Shown: piece by piece, positions 15,951 to 24,047 of the stretch
Position numbering within the stretch: position 1 is the stretch's first letter
How the letters are laid out: each line of letters begins with the position of its first letter
Translations under genes and position numbers: made by a program
NCBI GenBank assembly: GCA_002473085.1
Contig: DKTP01000112.1
Span: forward strand, 1 to 31,972
DNA: 31,972 nucleotides
Direction of reading: 5' to 3'
Source: Anaerolineales bacterium UBA7227
GTDB taxonomy: Bacteria > Chloroflexota > Anaerolineae > Anaerolineales > Villigracilaceae
Notes under the pieces: generated by a model
What the model saw: the letters and a program-made list of their open reading frames with translations, nothing else
Databases searched by the model: none
Told to the model about the DNA's origin: nothing

Positions 15951-15959
15951 TGTTACAAT
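15951..15959 (+). promoter_or_regulatory. extended -10 element upstream of the UbiB/ABC1 gene
   Basis: TGTTACAAT (TG, one base, TACAAT). The predicted start near 15966 leaves about 22 nt before the ATG at 15988, with GGAG in between. No clear -35. Confidence 0.45.
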
Positions 15960-15987
15960 CAGACATCACTTTAACCACGGAGCCGAC

Positions 15988-17679
15988 ATGAAATCTCCCA
16001 ACCTGCGCGGACGGTATTTTCGCATTCTGACATTTTTCGCGGGCGTCATTGCCCGCTTCATTTACTGGGAGTTGTTCCTCCGTTATCTCGGTTTGCGCGC
16101 GCTGGCGCGGCGGACTCGCCCGGAGCGGTTCCGCCGCGAGGCGACGCGCTTCCGCGCGCTGGCAATCCAGATGGGCGGCGTGATGATCAAGGTGGGGCAG
16201 TTCCTCTCGTCGCGGCTGGATGTGCTTCCGCCCGAGATCACCGATACGCTGGCGGACTTGCAGGATGAAGTCCCCGCCGAAAGGTTCGAAGACATCCGTC
16301 AGTTGGCGGAGCGCGAATTCGGCGCGTCCCTCGAGGAGAAATTCGACTGGTTCGACGCGGAGCCGCTCGCGGCGGCCTCCCTCGGCCAGGTCCACCGCGC
16401 CCGGCTGAAAGTGGAGGACGACGCGGGATTTCGGAATGTGGTCGTCAAGGTGCAGCGTCCGCGCATCGCCGAGATCGTCGAAGTGGACCTGGCCGCGCTC
16501 CGCAAGGTCGGTAACTGGCTGGCGCGTTATCGCCCCATCCGCGAACACGCGGACGTCCCCGCGCTGCTGCGCGAGTTTTCCGCGACCGTGCGCGAGGAGA
16601 TTGATTACATCAAGGAGGCCGGGAACGCGCGGACGTTTTTCGAGAACTTCAAAGGCAATCGCAGCGTGAGCGTGCCGCGCGTCGTCTTGAGCCTGACCAC
16701 GCTGCGCGTGTTGACTCTCGAAGATGTGTTCGCCATCAAGATCACGGATTATGACGCCATCACCGCGGCCGGCGTCGACCGAGGCGCGGTGGCGCGCAAA
16801 CTGTTGGATGTGTACCTCGAGCAGATCTTCGAGGACGGTTTCTTCCACGCCGACCCGCACCCGGGCAACCTGTTCGTGACGCCGCTTCCGCCAAAGGAGG
16901 GGAGCAAAAGTGGAAAGACGCGCTGGCGGTTGACTTTTGTGGACTTCGGCATGGTGGGGCGCGTCCCCGACGAGCTGCGGGGCGCGCTGCGCGAGACGGT
17001 GGTGAGCGTGGGGACGCGCGACGCGGCGCGGCTGATCAAATCTTACAAGTCGCTGGGGTTTCTTTTGCCGGGCGCGGCCACCGAAGACCTGGAGCAGGCC
17101 TCGGCGATGGTCTTCGAGCGCTTGTGGGGCAAGTCCATGACCGAATTGCGGAACGTCAGCCCGGGGGAATTCCGCGAGATCGGCCACCGCGTCCGCGATG
17201 TGATGGTGGAGATGCCTTTTCAGGCGCCGAACAACCTGCTGCTGCTGGCGCGCTGCGTGGCGATCCTTTCGGGGATGTGCACCGGCCTCGACCCGGACTT
17301 TAATTTGTGGAATCAGTTGGAGCCGTACGCGCGCAAACTGGTGGCGGAGGAGGCGGGTTCGTTTTTCGATTTGGACAATCTGCTTGATCAGTTGGGCGAA
17401 CTGGTCACGGCGCTGGTCGCGCTGCCGTCGCAGGCGAGCCGCGTTTTGGCGAAGATGGAGTCGGGTGGGCTGATCGTCCAAATGCCGCAGGCGACGCGCG
17501 AGGTGCGCGCCCTCGTCCGCTCGGTGAATCGGCTGACGGGCGGGGTGGTCTTCGCGGCGCTGCTGCTCGGCGGGGTGGCGCTGGCGAACGCGGGAAATTC
17601 TGCCGCGGGGAATCTGTTCTTCGGCGCGGCGGGCGTAACTCTGTTATGGGTCTTGTTTTCGGGCAGGGGGAGAGACTGA
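15988..17679 (+). CDS. UbiB/ABC1 (ADCK-like) atypical kinase, membrane anchored
   Basis: A 563-residue member of the UbiB/ABC1/ADCK family, ATPase-like proteins that support quinone or lipid metabolism at the membrane. The ATG at 15988 is chosen because GGAG precedes it and earlier codons do not look family-like. Seen: the family KxGQ motif K68-V-G-Q71 in MIKVGQFLSSR, the Ala-rich loop AAASLGQVH (128-136) replacing the kinase glycine loop, the ATP Lys K154 in VVVKVQRP, the catalytic loop HADPHPGN (287-294) and DFG (319-321). Two C-terminal hydrophobic helices (about 520-560) anchor it. No ubiquinone or menaquinone genes are adjacent, so its pathway is open. The transcript may end at the 17717-17752 hairpin. 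Confidence 0.93.
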   Translation: MKSPNLRGRYFRILTFFAGVIARFIYWELFLRYLGLRALARRTRPERFRREATRFRALAIQMGGVMIKVGQFLSSRLDVLPPEITDTLADLQDEVPAERFEDIRQLAEREFGASLEEKFDWFDAEPLAAASLGQVHRARLKVEDDAGFRNVVVKVQRPRIAEIVEVDLAALRKVGNWLARYRPIREHADVPALLREFSATVREEIDYIKEAGNARTFFENFKGNRSVSVPRVVLSLTTLRVLTLEDVFAIKITDYDAITAAGVDRGAVARKLLDVYLEQIFEDGFFHADPHPGNLFVTPLPPKEGSKSGKTRWRLTFVDFGMVGRVPDELRGALRETVVSVGTRDAARLIKSYKSLGFLLPGAATEDLEQASAMVFERLWGKSMTELRNVSPGEFREIGHRVRDVMVEMPFQAPNNLLLLARCVAILSGMCTGLDPDFNLWNQLEPYARKLVAEEAGSFFDLDNLLDQLGELVTALVALPSQASRVLAKMESGGLIVQMPQATREVRALVRSVNRLTGGVVFAALLLGGVALANAGNSAAGNLFFGAAGVTLLWVLFSGRGRD

Positions 17680-17716
17680 AGCCGTGAAGCCCTGAATACG
17701 GATGAAACGGGTTTGA

Positions 17717-17752
17717 CGGATTGCGCGGGAATTTTTTAGCCCGCGCAATCCG
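17717..17752. terminator. hairpin between convergent genes
   Basis: Perfect 13-bp stem CGGATTGCGCGGG (17717-17729) and CCCGCGCAATCCG (17740-17752). The 10-nt loop holds the only T-run (AATTTTTTAG). It sits between the UbiB gene (plus) and a small minus-strand gene and could block transcription from both sides, though neither flank has a classical T-tract. Confidence 0.45.
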
Positions 17753-17769
17753 CGTGCCGGGAATTGCGA

Positions 17770-17991
17770 TTACTCTTTTTCGTCCATGCGCTGAAGCGCG
17801 GAGTCGAGCAGGCTGCGGAAGGCCAGCAGCATCTCTTTGCGCGCCGCGCGGCGGTGTTCGATGAAGCCTTCGGGGAGGAGTCCCTTTACGGCTGAGCGCA
17901 TTTCCTTCCGCGCTTTTTTGTAATGCTCGCGGGTTTCTTCGGGGATGCGTTCTTTCATTTTTGATACGCGTTCAGATTTTTTGGTTGCCAT
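17770..17991 (-). CDS. small charged helical protein, unknown function
   Basis: A 73-residue protein, about half Lys, Arg and Glu, predicted to be helical throughout, with no signal or membrane segment. The middle (EHYKKARKEMRSAVKGLLPEGF) and end (EHRRAARKEMLLAFRSLLDSAL) form an internal repeat of about 25 residues centred on A-R-K-E-M, suggesting a two-helix or coiled-coil unit. AGGAG lies 7-8 nt before the ATG at 17991, and a promoter-like TATAAT lies upstream. I do not recognise a named family. It may bind nucleic acid or act as a dimerising scaffold; both are guesses from composition. Confidence 0.7.
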   Translation of the reverse strand: MATKKSERVSKMKERIPEETREHYKKARKEMRSAVKGLLPEGFIEHRRAARKEMLLAFRSLLDSALQRMDEKE

Positions 17992-18014
17992 AAGAATCTC
18001 CTTGGTGCGTTTTC

Positions 18015-18044
18015 ATTATAGCGCCTTGTGAATGAAATTGCGAA
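18015..18044 (-). promoter_or_regulatory. promoter of the small helical protein gene
   Basis: On the minus strand, TATAAT (18020-18015) lies 18 nt after TTCGCA (18044-18039; 4 of 6 to consensus). The predicted start near 18008 gives a 17-nt leader carrying AGGAG. The promoter lies between this gene and the cyclophilin stop codon, so the small gene can be expressed independently. Confidence 0.5.
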
Positions 18045-18050
18045 CGGGGG

Positions 18051-18749
18051 TTATTGTTCCGTGATGACGACGCTTTCGATCCGGTCGCCTTCGAAGTTGG
18101 GGTTGGTATCGGGGTCGCGGCGGGTGATGCCGTTGACCACGTCCATCCCCTGGACGACCTGGCCGAAAATTGTGTAGTCGCTTCCCGATAATGGATAGGC
18201 GTCGAACATGATGAAGAACTGGCTGCCGTTCGTGTCTGGGCCGGCGTTCGCCATGGCCACTACGCCCGGCTTGTCGAAGGCAAGGTCATTCAGTTCGTTT
18301 TGGAACTCGTAGCCGGGGCCGCCCATGCCGGTGCCGGTCGGGTCGCCGCCCTGGGCCATAAACCCGTCGAGCACGCGGTGGAAGGTGACGCCGTTATAAA
18401 ATCCCTCGCGCGCTAGAAACACAAAATTATTGACTGTGATCGGCGCCTTGTCGGCGAAGAGTTGGATGATGAACTCTCCGCCCTTTTCCATTTTGACCGC
18501 GGCGAAGTACTGCTTGTTGACGTCAATCGTCATCGGCGGCGGAGCGTCGTACTGTCCGGGTCCGCTGGCGGACGCGGGCGTCTCCTCCGTTCCCTTGTCC
18601 GATTTCAGGGAGGGGATTACCGCCCATGCCACGCCGACGATGACCAGCGCGACAAAAACGACCGAGACGATGCGAATGACCTTTTCCTGGCGGGCGGCTT
18701 TGGCCCTGGCCTCCAGTTTCCGTTGTTTGGCTTTCAAGTTGTTGGGCAT
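18051..18749 (-). CDS. membrane-anchored cyclophilin-type peptidyl-prolyl isomerase
   Basis: Catalyses cis-trans isomerisation of Xaa-Pro bonds, here probably on the outer face of the membrane. It has 232 residues from the ATG at 18749, preceded by GGAAAGG; a longer frame upstream has no ribosome site. A basic N-terminus (RKLEARAKAARQEK) precedes one hydrophobic helix (about 25-45), a Ser/Pro linker, and the cyclophilin domain (about 78-230). The active-site signature is visible: FHRVLDGFMAQGGDPTGTG with catalytic R125, F130 and Q133, and NGSQFFI (174-180). This is the short bacterial form without added domains. It is read in the same direction as the upstream membrane-protein gene, but a -10 box lies in the gap. 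Confidence 0.93.
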   Translation of the reverse strand: MPNNLKAKQRKLEARAKAARQEKVIRIVSVVFVALVIVGVAWAVIPSLKSDKGTEETPASASGPGQYDAPPPMTIDVNKQYFAAVKMEKGGEFIIQLFADKAPITVNNFVFLAREGFYNGVTFHRVLDGFMAQGGDPTGTGMGGPGYEFQNELNDLAFDKPGVVAMANAGPDTNGSQFFIMFDAYPLSGSDYTIFGQVVQGMDVVNGITRRDPDTNPNFEGDRIESVVITEQ

Positions 18750-18786
18750 GGCGCCTTTCCTTTCCGAGTCGGATATTTGCGTGGAA

Positions 18787-18792
18787 ATTATA
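18787..18792 (-). promoter_or_regulatory. -10 box upstream of the cyclophilin gene
   Basis: TATAAT on the minus strand, with the predicted start near 18780 and a leader of about 30 nt. A TTGATC lies 20 nt upstream, which is wider than usual for a -35. Confidence 0.38.
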
Positions 18793-18918
18793 ACCTGTCT
18801 GTTTGATGCGCCGATCAATTTCGTCATGGAAGATCGGTCGCTGTCCAAACCCCATTTGCGTTTTGTTGACAAGATGTTTCTTCCATGACTGGCGGGTTTA
18901 TCCGGTACATTGATTGCG

Positions 18919-20526
18919 TTAAGGCTTTATTTTATAGATTGCAACCTCATCCGTCCGAAATATTTTTTCATATTCGGCAGGGCGTTGCTCTATCTGCATA
19001 ATTAGCGCGTCGCCTCTAGGGGCATTCTCTCCCGGATTGGAAAACGCTATGTTTTCTGGATGGCGGGAGATGTAAACATAGTCGAATTTTATGCCTAATT
19101 TGTCTTTTATTGGCTTGATGCAGCCCAGGGGATCGGGGGAATAAACGCACGATTGCAACTGTGGAAGCTGATCCATGAGTACGGCGAAATCTGTGCCGGC
19201 GATCCATTCCTGGCCTTGAATTGTTGCGACGCTGACCCTTCCAGTCAGAGCGGGGAACCATTCTGATGTTTCATCGGAAAACAGATCGGGCTGCCCCGTT
19301 AAAATCAAGAAACGACTGTGTGCGGGCGTATTTGCGGAGACCCACTCGAAGGCTTGACGATTAGCTGCAGTGAGTGTGAGTCCCGCCAGACGCGCATCGA
19401 AATAAGCCATTCCAATCAACAGATGAATGCTTAGAAACAAAACTGTGCCGAAGCGGATTCGATTTTCTGTGCGGTCGAGTGTGTTGGCGGTAGAAAAGGA
19501 TAAAGCCGCTTTTTGTATTCCCGGTAGAACAACTTCGCAAAAGGCTATAGCGCTTAACATGACGAGGGGAATAATGGCTACGTTGGGCGCGTTTCTAGGT
19601 TCGATGATGAATTGCAGTACGATCCAGAGCGCTAGAAAAAAATCCTTTTGAACTGCGGCGAACGCGAATCCGATTACTGCGAACACGGCAATAAATGTCA
19701 TGAAAGGCTCATTCGGGAATACTAAGAGTAGAAGATTCGCCAGTCCAAAAGGACCGTATAGACCCGTCCGCGCCGCGCTGACAAATGGATGAAGGCCGTA
19801 TGCGGCAATCATCGGTCCCCACCAAGCCAACGTTGCGAGGATTACGATGCTCCCAACGCCGAGCATTTTTAGGAATCCCTGTTTGTTTCGCTCCAGCGCC
19901 GCCCAGAAGAAAATACCTATTCCGATTGTGTGAAGCGTGGCTTCAGGATGGGCAAGCACAGTCAAGGCGCAGAACAAGCCTGAAAAATAGAGGTGTTTAT
20001 GATTCTGCTCGGTGAAGAGACGATATAGACTGTGCGCCGCTAAAATCAGGAATAATTCCCCGAAACTTCTTGTGACGCCTCCGCCCATAACTAGCCAGGC
20101 GATGGAACGGGGCGCAAGCGCGAAAAAGAGCGTTGCCATACCTGCTTGAAAAACTGACTTCAAAATTGCTTTTGCAAGACTAAAAAAAGCGGGAATGGTC
20201 AGGATGGTGACTGCAGCAGGGAGCCAGCGAACAATTTCAAGCGTGGAGATGTGAAGTGCATCGCCAAAAATCGCCACTATATAAAAAGCGAACGGCGGAT
20301 ATGTAAATGGTATGGCAAGGCCATTATAGCGAATCACGGACGGCCAGTAATAGTTATTTTCCTGGATGGTCTCGATTATTGTGTAAAATAACCCCCCATC
20401 ATTGATCGGAAAGCCCGCTAAAAAAGGCGGAAGCAGGCGCATCCATCCCCCAAACAGCGTCGCTGCGAGCGCGAGCAAGAGGCCAAATTCATTAGAAGAT
20501 AATGACGTAAAATTTTTTTTCATCAA
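18919..20526 (-). CDS. polytopic membrane protein, GT-C glycosyltransferase-like
   Basis: A 535-residue protein with about ten hydrophobic helices (first about 14-35, last near 375) and a soluble C-terminal part (about 390-535). The first extracytoplasmic loop holds D43 in FPINDGGLFYTI, the position where GT-C transferases using polyprenyl-phosphate sugars carry their acidic residue. Together with helix number and tail layout this suggests a membrane glycosyltransferase or a mannosyltransferase-like relative. No diagnostic motif settles it; an O-antigen/oligosaccharide-assembly protein is an alternative. Coding sequence is visibly richer in A and T, with less biased codon use than mutS or the cyclophilin on either side, which hints at acquisition by transfer. 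It ends 7 nt upstream of the mutS stop side and is co-directional with mutS. Confidence 0.65.
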   Translation of the reverse strand: MMKKNFTSLSSNEFGLLLALAATLFGGWMRLLPPFLAGFPINDGGLFYTIIETIQENNYYWPSVIRYNGLAIPFTYPPFAFYIVAIFGDALHISTLEIVRWLPAAVTILTIPAFFSLAKAILKSVFQAGMATLFFALAPRSIAWLVMGGGVTRSFGELFLILAAHSLYRLFTEQNHKHLYFSGLFCALTVLAHPEATLHTIGIGIFFWAALERNKQGFLKMLGVGSIVILATLAWWGPMIAAYGLHPFVSAARTGLYGPFGLANLLLLVFPNEPFMTFIAVFAVIGFAFAAVQKDFFLALWIVLQFIIEPRNAPNVAIIPLVMLSAIAFCEVVLPGIQKAALSFSTANTLDRTENRIRFGTVLFLSIHLLIGMAYFDARLAGLTLTAANRQAFEWVSANTPAHSRFLILTGQPDLFSDETSEWFPALTGRVSVATIQGQEWIAGTDFAVLMDQLPQLQSCVYSPDPLGCIKPIKDKLGIKFDYVYISRHPENIAFSNPGENAPRGDALIMQIEQRPAEYEKIFRTDEVAIYKIKP

Positions 20527-20532
20527 TTTCCG

Positions 20533-23076
20533 TTATTTTAAATACTTCTTCTGCCACTCGAACAACTTGTTCAACGCCTCGATGGGCGAAAGTTCGTTCA
20601 CGTCCAAATTCTTCAACTCGTCCAGCAGCGGACTGGTTTCGGGGAACAGCGCGGCCTGTTGCGCGGCGTGCGGAGAGATCTTGACCGCGCGTCCCGAAGT
20701 CTTTTCCAGTTCGGCCATGATCTCCGTCGCCCGCGCGATCACAGGCTTCGGCAGTCCCGCCAGCTGCGCCACGTGGATTCCGTATGATCTGTCCGCGCCG
20801 CCCGCCACAATCTTGTGCAGGAACACCACTTTGCCGTCCGCCTCGGTCACGGCCACGTTGTAATTCCGCACGCCGGGCAGCAACTCCGCGAGCTGCGTCA
20901 ACTCGTGATAGTGTGTGGCGAACAAAGTCTTGGCGCGCAACTGCGGATGGTTGTGGATATACTCGATCACCGCCCATGCGATGGACAGGCCGTCGTACGT
21001 CGAAGTGCCGCGCCCGATCTCGTCCAGGATCAACAGCGAGCGCGGCGTGGCGTGATGCAGGATGTTCGCCGCCTCGATCATCTCGACCATGAACGTGGAC
21101 TGCCCCGCGTGGATCTCGTCCTGTGCGCCGATGCGCGTGAAGATGCGGTCTACGAGTCCGATTTTCGCCGACGCGGCCGGGACGAACGATCCCATCTGCG
21201 CCATCAGCGCGATCAACGCCGCCTGCCGCAAATACGTGGATTTGCCCGACATGTTCGGTCCCGTGATGACGCGCACGATCTCGCCCTTCTCGAAGACGAC
21301 GTCGTTCGGGACGTATCGCTCGCCGCGCAGACTCTGCTCGACGACGGGATGCCGTCCCTCGCGGATCTCGAACTCGCTTCCTTCGTGGACCTCGGGGCGG
21401 ACGAGGCCTCCCAGGGCCGCGGTCTCCGCCAGCGCCGACAGCACATCCAACTCGGCCAGCGCCCGCGCGGTCTCGAGCAGTTTCGCCGCGGACTTCGACA
21501 GTTCCGCGCAGACTTCCTTGAACAGGCGCAGTTCGATCTCGTGGATCCGCTCCTCCGCGTTCAAGACCAGCGTCTCGTATTCTTTCATCTCTGGCGTGAT
21601 GAACCGCTCGGCGTTTACCAGCGTCTGCTTGCGGATGTAATTTTCGGGGGCTTTTTCCGCCGCGCCGCGCGAGATCTCGATGTAGTAGCCAAAGACTTTG
21701 TTGTAGCCGACTTTGAGCGTCCTGATTCCCGTCCGTTCGCGCTCCACGGATTCGAGGTTGGCGATCCAGTCGCGGGCGTGTTTCGAGGCTTCGATCACGC
21801 CGTCCAGTTCCGCCGAATATCCCGCGCGGATGACGCCCGTGTTTTGCAGCGTCGCGGGCGGATCGTCGTCTATCGCGTTTTGGAGGATAGCCAGCTCCTC
21901 GCTGCACTCCGACCACTGACAACTGATCGCTGATGACTGGTGGCTGATCACTGTCTTCACCTTCGGCAGCTGCGTCAACGTCTCGCGCATGGCGACCAAA
22001 TCGCGCGGCTGGGCGTGGCCCGCGAGGACGCGGTTGACGAGGCGTTCCAGATCGGCCAGCGGCTTGAGCGCGGCGCGCAGACCGGCGCGCTGCATCCCAT
22101 CATCGAAAAAAACGGCCACGCCGTCCTGCCGCGCTCGGATCTTGGCCGCGTCCAACAACGGCTGGCTCACCCAAACGCGCATGAGACGTTTTCCCATCGG
22201 CGTGACGGTATGATCCAGCACGCTGAGCAGGGAGCCTTTAACTTCGCCGCGCAGCGTCTCGGTGAGTTCCAAATTTCGACGCGTGGCTGCGTCGAGGGTC
22301 ATAAACTCGGAGAGCGAGTAGACGCGCAGCCCCGTCAGCAGTTGGAGCGAGTCGGGCTGCGTCTCTTTCAGGTATTGCACGATCGCCCCCGCGGCGCGGA
22401 CGGGGAGACTCTGTCCCTTGAGCCCGAAGCCCTCCAGCGAAGACGCGTTGAAATGAGAAAGCAGAACCTCCTCGCATTTGCCCGGCTCGAAACGCCAGGC
22501 GGGCAGGGAGGTGGGATGCCCGAAGGAGTTGTCGAAGATCTGCTGCGAATCGGGGTGGAGGATTTCAGCGGGATGCAGCCGCGTCAATTCGGCGCGCAGG
22601 GATTCGAGCGGCAGCTCGGCGACGGCAAACTCTCCCGTGGTGATGTCCGCGTGGGCAACCGCGGCCCGCCCCTCGTCAAGAATGACCGAGGCGAGGTAGT
22701 TGTTCGCGTCGCCGGGCAGGAGGCCGTCCTCCGTCACCGTCCCCGGCGTGACGATCCGCACCACCTTGCGCGGGAAGATACCCTTCGCAGGCTGTTCCCC
22801 AACCTGTTCGCAGATGGCGACGTGGTAGCCTTTTTCGATGAGACGGGCGAGGTAGTTTTCGACGGCGTGATAGGGGATGCCCGCCAGCGGGACGCGTACG
22901 CCTCCGCCCACGGGACGGGAGGTGAGGACGATATCGAGTTCGCGGGCGGTGATCTCGGCGTCCTCGTCGAAGGTCTCGTAGAAGTCGCCGAGGCGGAAGA
23001 AGAGGATCGCGTCGGGATGCTCGCGCTTGATCTCGAGGTATTGCTGGCGGATGGGGGTGACGTCGTCGGTGGGCAT
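20533..23076 (-). CDS. mutS: DNA mismatch repair protein MutS
   Basis: Recognises mispaired and looped bases and starts mismatch repair. At 847 residues it is full length: mismatch-binding domain with F32-x-E34 in GDFYETF, connector, lever and clamp, then the ABC-type ATPase with Walker A GPNMSGKST (606-614), Walker B LLILDEIGRGTS and the C-terminal helix-turn-helix and tail. Residues about 376-389 (VISHQSSAISCQWS) do not look like MutS; they are encoded by six in-frame heptanucleotide repeats (21912-21953) inserted between the lever segments. The ATG at 23076 has no Shine-Dalgarno; the predicted leader is itself a heptad array (see 23081-23122). Function is certain; the effect of the insert is unknown but it keeps the frame. 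Confidence 0.97.
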   Translation of the reverse strand: MPTDDVTPIRQQYLEIKREHPDAILFFRLGDFYETFDEDAEITARELDIVLTSRPVGGGVRVPLAGIPYHAVENYLARLIEKGYHVAICEQVGEQPAKGIFPRKVVRIVTPGTVTEDGLLPGDANNYLASVILDEGRAAVAHADITTGEFAVAELPLESLRAELTRLHPAEILHPDSQQIFDNSFGHPTSLPAWRFEPGKCEEVLLSHFNASSLEGFGLKGQSLPVRAAGAIVQYLKETQPDSLQLLTGLRVYSLSEFMTLDAATRRNLELTETLRGEVKGSLLSVLDHTVTPMGKRLMRVWVSQPLLDAAKIRARQDGVAVFFDDGMQRAGLRAALKPLADLERLVNRVLAGHAQPRDLVAMRETLTQLPKVKTVISHQSSAISCQWSECSEELAILQNAIDDDPPATLQNTGVIRAGYSAELDGVIEASKHARDWIANLESVERERTGIRTLKVGYNKVFGYYIEISRGAAEKAPENYIRKQTLVNAERFITPEMKEYETLVLNAEERIHEIELRLFKEVCAELSKSAAKLLETARALAELDVLSALAETAALGGLVRPEVHEGSEFEIREGRHPVVEQSLRGERYVPNDVVFEKGEIVRVITGPNMSGKSTYLRQAALIALMAQMGSFVPAASAKIGLVDRIFTRIGAQDEIHAGQSTFMVEMIEAANILHHATPRSLLILDEIGRGTSTYDGLSIAWAVIEYIHNHPQLRAKTLFATHYHELTQLAELLPGVRNYNVAVTEADGKVVFLHKIVAGGADRSYGIHVAQLAGLPKPVIARATEIMAELEKTSGRAVKISPHAAQQAALFPETSPLLDELKNLDVNELSPIEALNKLFEWQKKYLK
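21912..21953 (-). repeat. heptanucleotide repeat array inside mutS
   Basis: Six consecutive 7-bp units. On the coding strand they read CAGTGAT, CAGCCAC, CAGTCAT, CAGCGAT, CAGTTGT, CAGTGGT, i.e. CAG followed by four variable bases. The total of 42 bp is 14 codons, so the frame is kept. Confidence 0.8.
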
Positions 23077-23080
23077 GAGA

Positions 23081-23122
23081 ATCAGTTATCAGTGTTCAAT
23101 TATCAGTTTCCAGTGATTGGTT
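23081..23122 (-). repeat. heptanucleotide repeat array forming the mutS leader
   Basis: Six degenerate 7-bp units, on the plus strand ATCAGTT, ATCAGTG, TTCAATT, ATCAGTT, TCCAGTG, ATTGGTT. They fill almost exactly the predicted mutS 5' untranslated region between the -10 box and the ATG. The unit type resembles the array inside mutS but lies in the opposite orientation. Confidence 0.65.
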
Positions 23123-23127
23123 GTGGT

Positions 23128-23136
23128 ATTTTAGCA
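23128..23136 (-). promoter_or_regulatory. extended -10 element of mutS
   Basis: On the minus strand it reads TGCTAAAAT, identical to the uvrC element. The predicted start is near 23121 with a leader of about 45 nt. No clear -35. Confidence 0.5.
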
Positions 23137-23333
23137 TAATGGGAAAATGATTCAGGATGAATTTCGTGCTTGATCGCCAAAGGATGTAAACGAATAGGCG
23201 GATGGATAGCTCTCTATGCGCTTATCCGCCTCCTATTCGCTATTCATTGTTCAGGTATAGCGCCGCCTCCTGCTCCGACCTTAAAGCCAGCGACGGACCT
23301 TCCCGGATTCCCCGCAGCCGGATACAAGTGGAC

Positions 23334-23339
23334 TATAAT
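23334..23339 (+). promoter_or_regulatory. -10 box of the deoxynucleoside kinase gene
   Basis: A perfect TATAAT, with the predicted start near 23346 and a leader of about 29 nt carrying CGAGG before the ATG at 23375. No good -35 is visible. Confidence 0.45.
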
Positions 23340-23374
23340 TCCGCCCGTACATCGCAAATCCTTTCGAGGTTTCC

Positions 23375-24016
23375 ATGACCAAATACCTTGTCGTTGTGGC
23401 TGGCAATATTGGGGTAGGCAAGACCTCGCTCACCGAGCGGATCGGCGCGCGCCTCGGCTGGTGGACGGGTTACGAATCCGTGTCGGACAATCCCTATCTC
23501 TCCGATTTCTACAGCGACATGCGCTCCTGGTCCTTTCATTTACAGGTCTTCTTCCTCGGTCATCGGGCCGACCAGTACCTCGAAGCCGCGCGCGACCCGC
23601 GCTCCGCGATCCTTGACCGCAGCATTTACGAGGACGCGTTCATCTTCGCCCGCGCCCTCCATCACATGGGGAATCTGTCCGAGCGCGATTATCTCGCCTA
23701 TCGCCGCCTGTTCCAACTGGTAGTGCAGGGACTGCCGCGCCCGAACCTGCTGGTGTATCTCAAGGCGCCTGTTTCCGTCTTGATGGAACGCATCCACCGC
23801 CGCGCCCGAAATATCGAGACGGGCATCTCTGCCGACTATCTCTCCCTGCTCGACTCGTTTTACGACGAGTGGCTGAGCGCCTTCGACCTCTGCCCCGTCC
23901 TCACCATCCGCACCGACGACCTGGACTTCGTCCACCGCTCCCAGCATTTGGAAACAGTGACGGAGCGCATCCTGGAGAAACTGGCGGGCAAGGAAGTGAT
24001 GGACTTGCGCGGGTAA
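23375..24016 (+). CDS. deoxynucleoside kinase (deoxyadenosine/deoxyguanosine kinase family)
   Basis: Phosphorylates deoxynucleosides with ATP for nucleotide salvage. A 213-residue cytosolic P-loop protein, standard for the dAK/dGK/dCK group. Seen: P-loop GNIGVGKT (10-17), the acidic substrate-contact area ESVSDNPYL (34-42), the family DRS motif in ILDRSIYEDAFIF, and the LID region with Arg residues in ERIHRRARNIE. The exact base preference is not readable, though the E-D-x-F style is that of bacterial purine dNKs. The gene starts a transcript divergent from mutS, and the next gene begins 31 nt after its stop, so the two are probably co-transcribed. Confidence 0.9.
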   Translation: MTKYLVVVAGNIGVGKTSLTERIGARLGWWTGYESVSDNPYLSDFYSDMRSWSFHLQVFFLGHRADQYLEAARDPRSAILDRSIYEDAFIFARALHHMGNLSERDYLAYRRLFQLVVQGLPRPNLLVYLKAPVSVLMERIHRRARNIETGISADYLSLLDSFYDEWLSAFDLCPVLTIRTDDLDFVHRSQHLETVTERILEKLAGKEVMDLRG

Positions 24017-24047
24017 TTTGCGGCAAGTTGATTTTACGGGTATTCCC

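Larger units (their letters stand above)
23077..23374. other. intergenic region between divergent mutS and deoxynucleoside kinase genes
   Basis: 298 bp without a supported gene. It holds the mutS leader repeats (23081-23122), the mutS -10 (23128-23136), a bulged inverted repeat (CGAATAGG at 23191-23198 with CCTATTCG at 23232-23239, and CGGAT with ATCCG inside) and the kinase -10 at 23334-23339. An ORF crossing it on the plus strand runs into the kinase gene in another frame and has no ribosome site. Confidence 0.6.

Noticed and set aside
15937..17481. A 514-codon minus-strand frame over the UbiB gene, and similar long antisense frames at 5209-6189, 23901-25268 and 27744-29027
   Set aside because: All lie opposite genes with clear family motifs and show no recognisable domain, ribosome site or hydrophobic pattern.
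23170..23616. A plus-strand ORF crossing the mutS-kinase gap
   Set aside because: It has no ribosome site, overlaps the kinase gene in another frame for over half its length, and has no family-like sequence.
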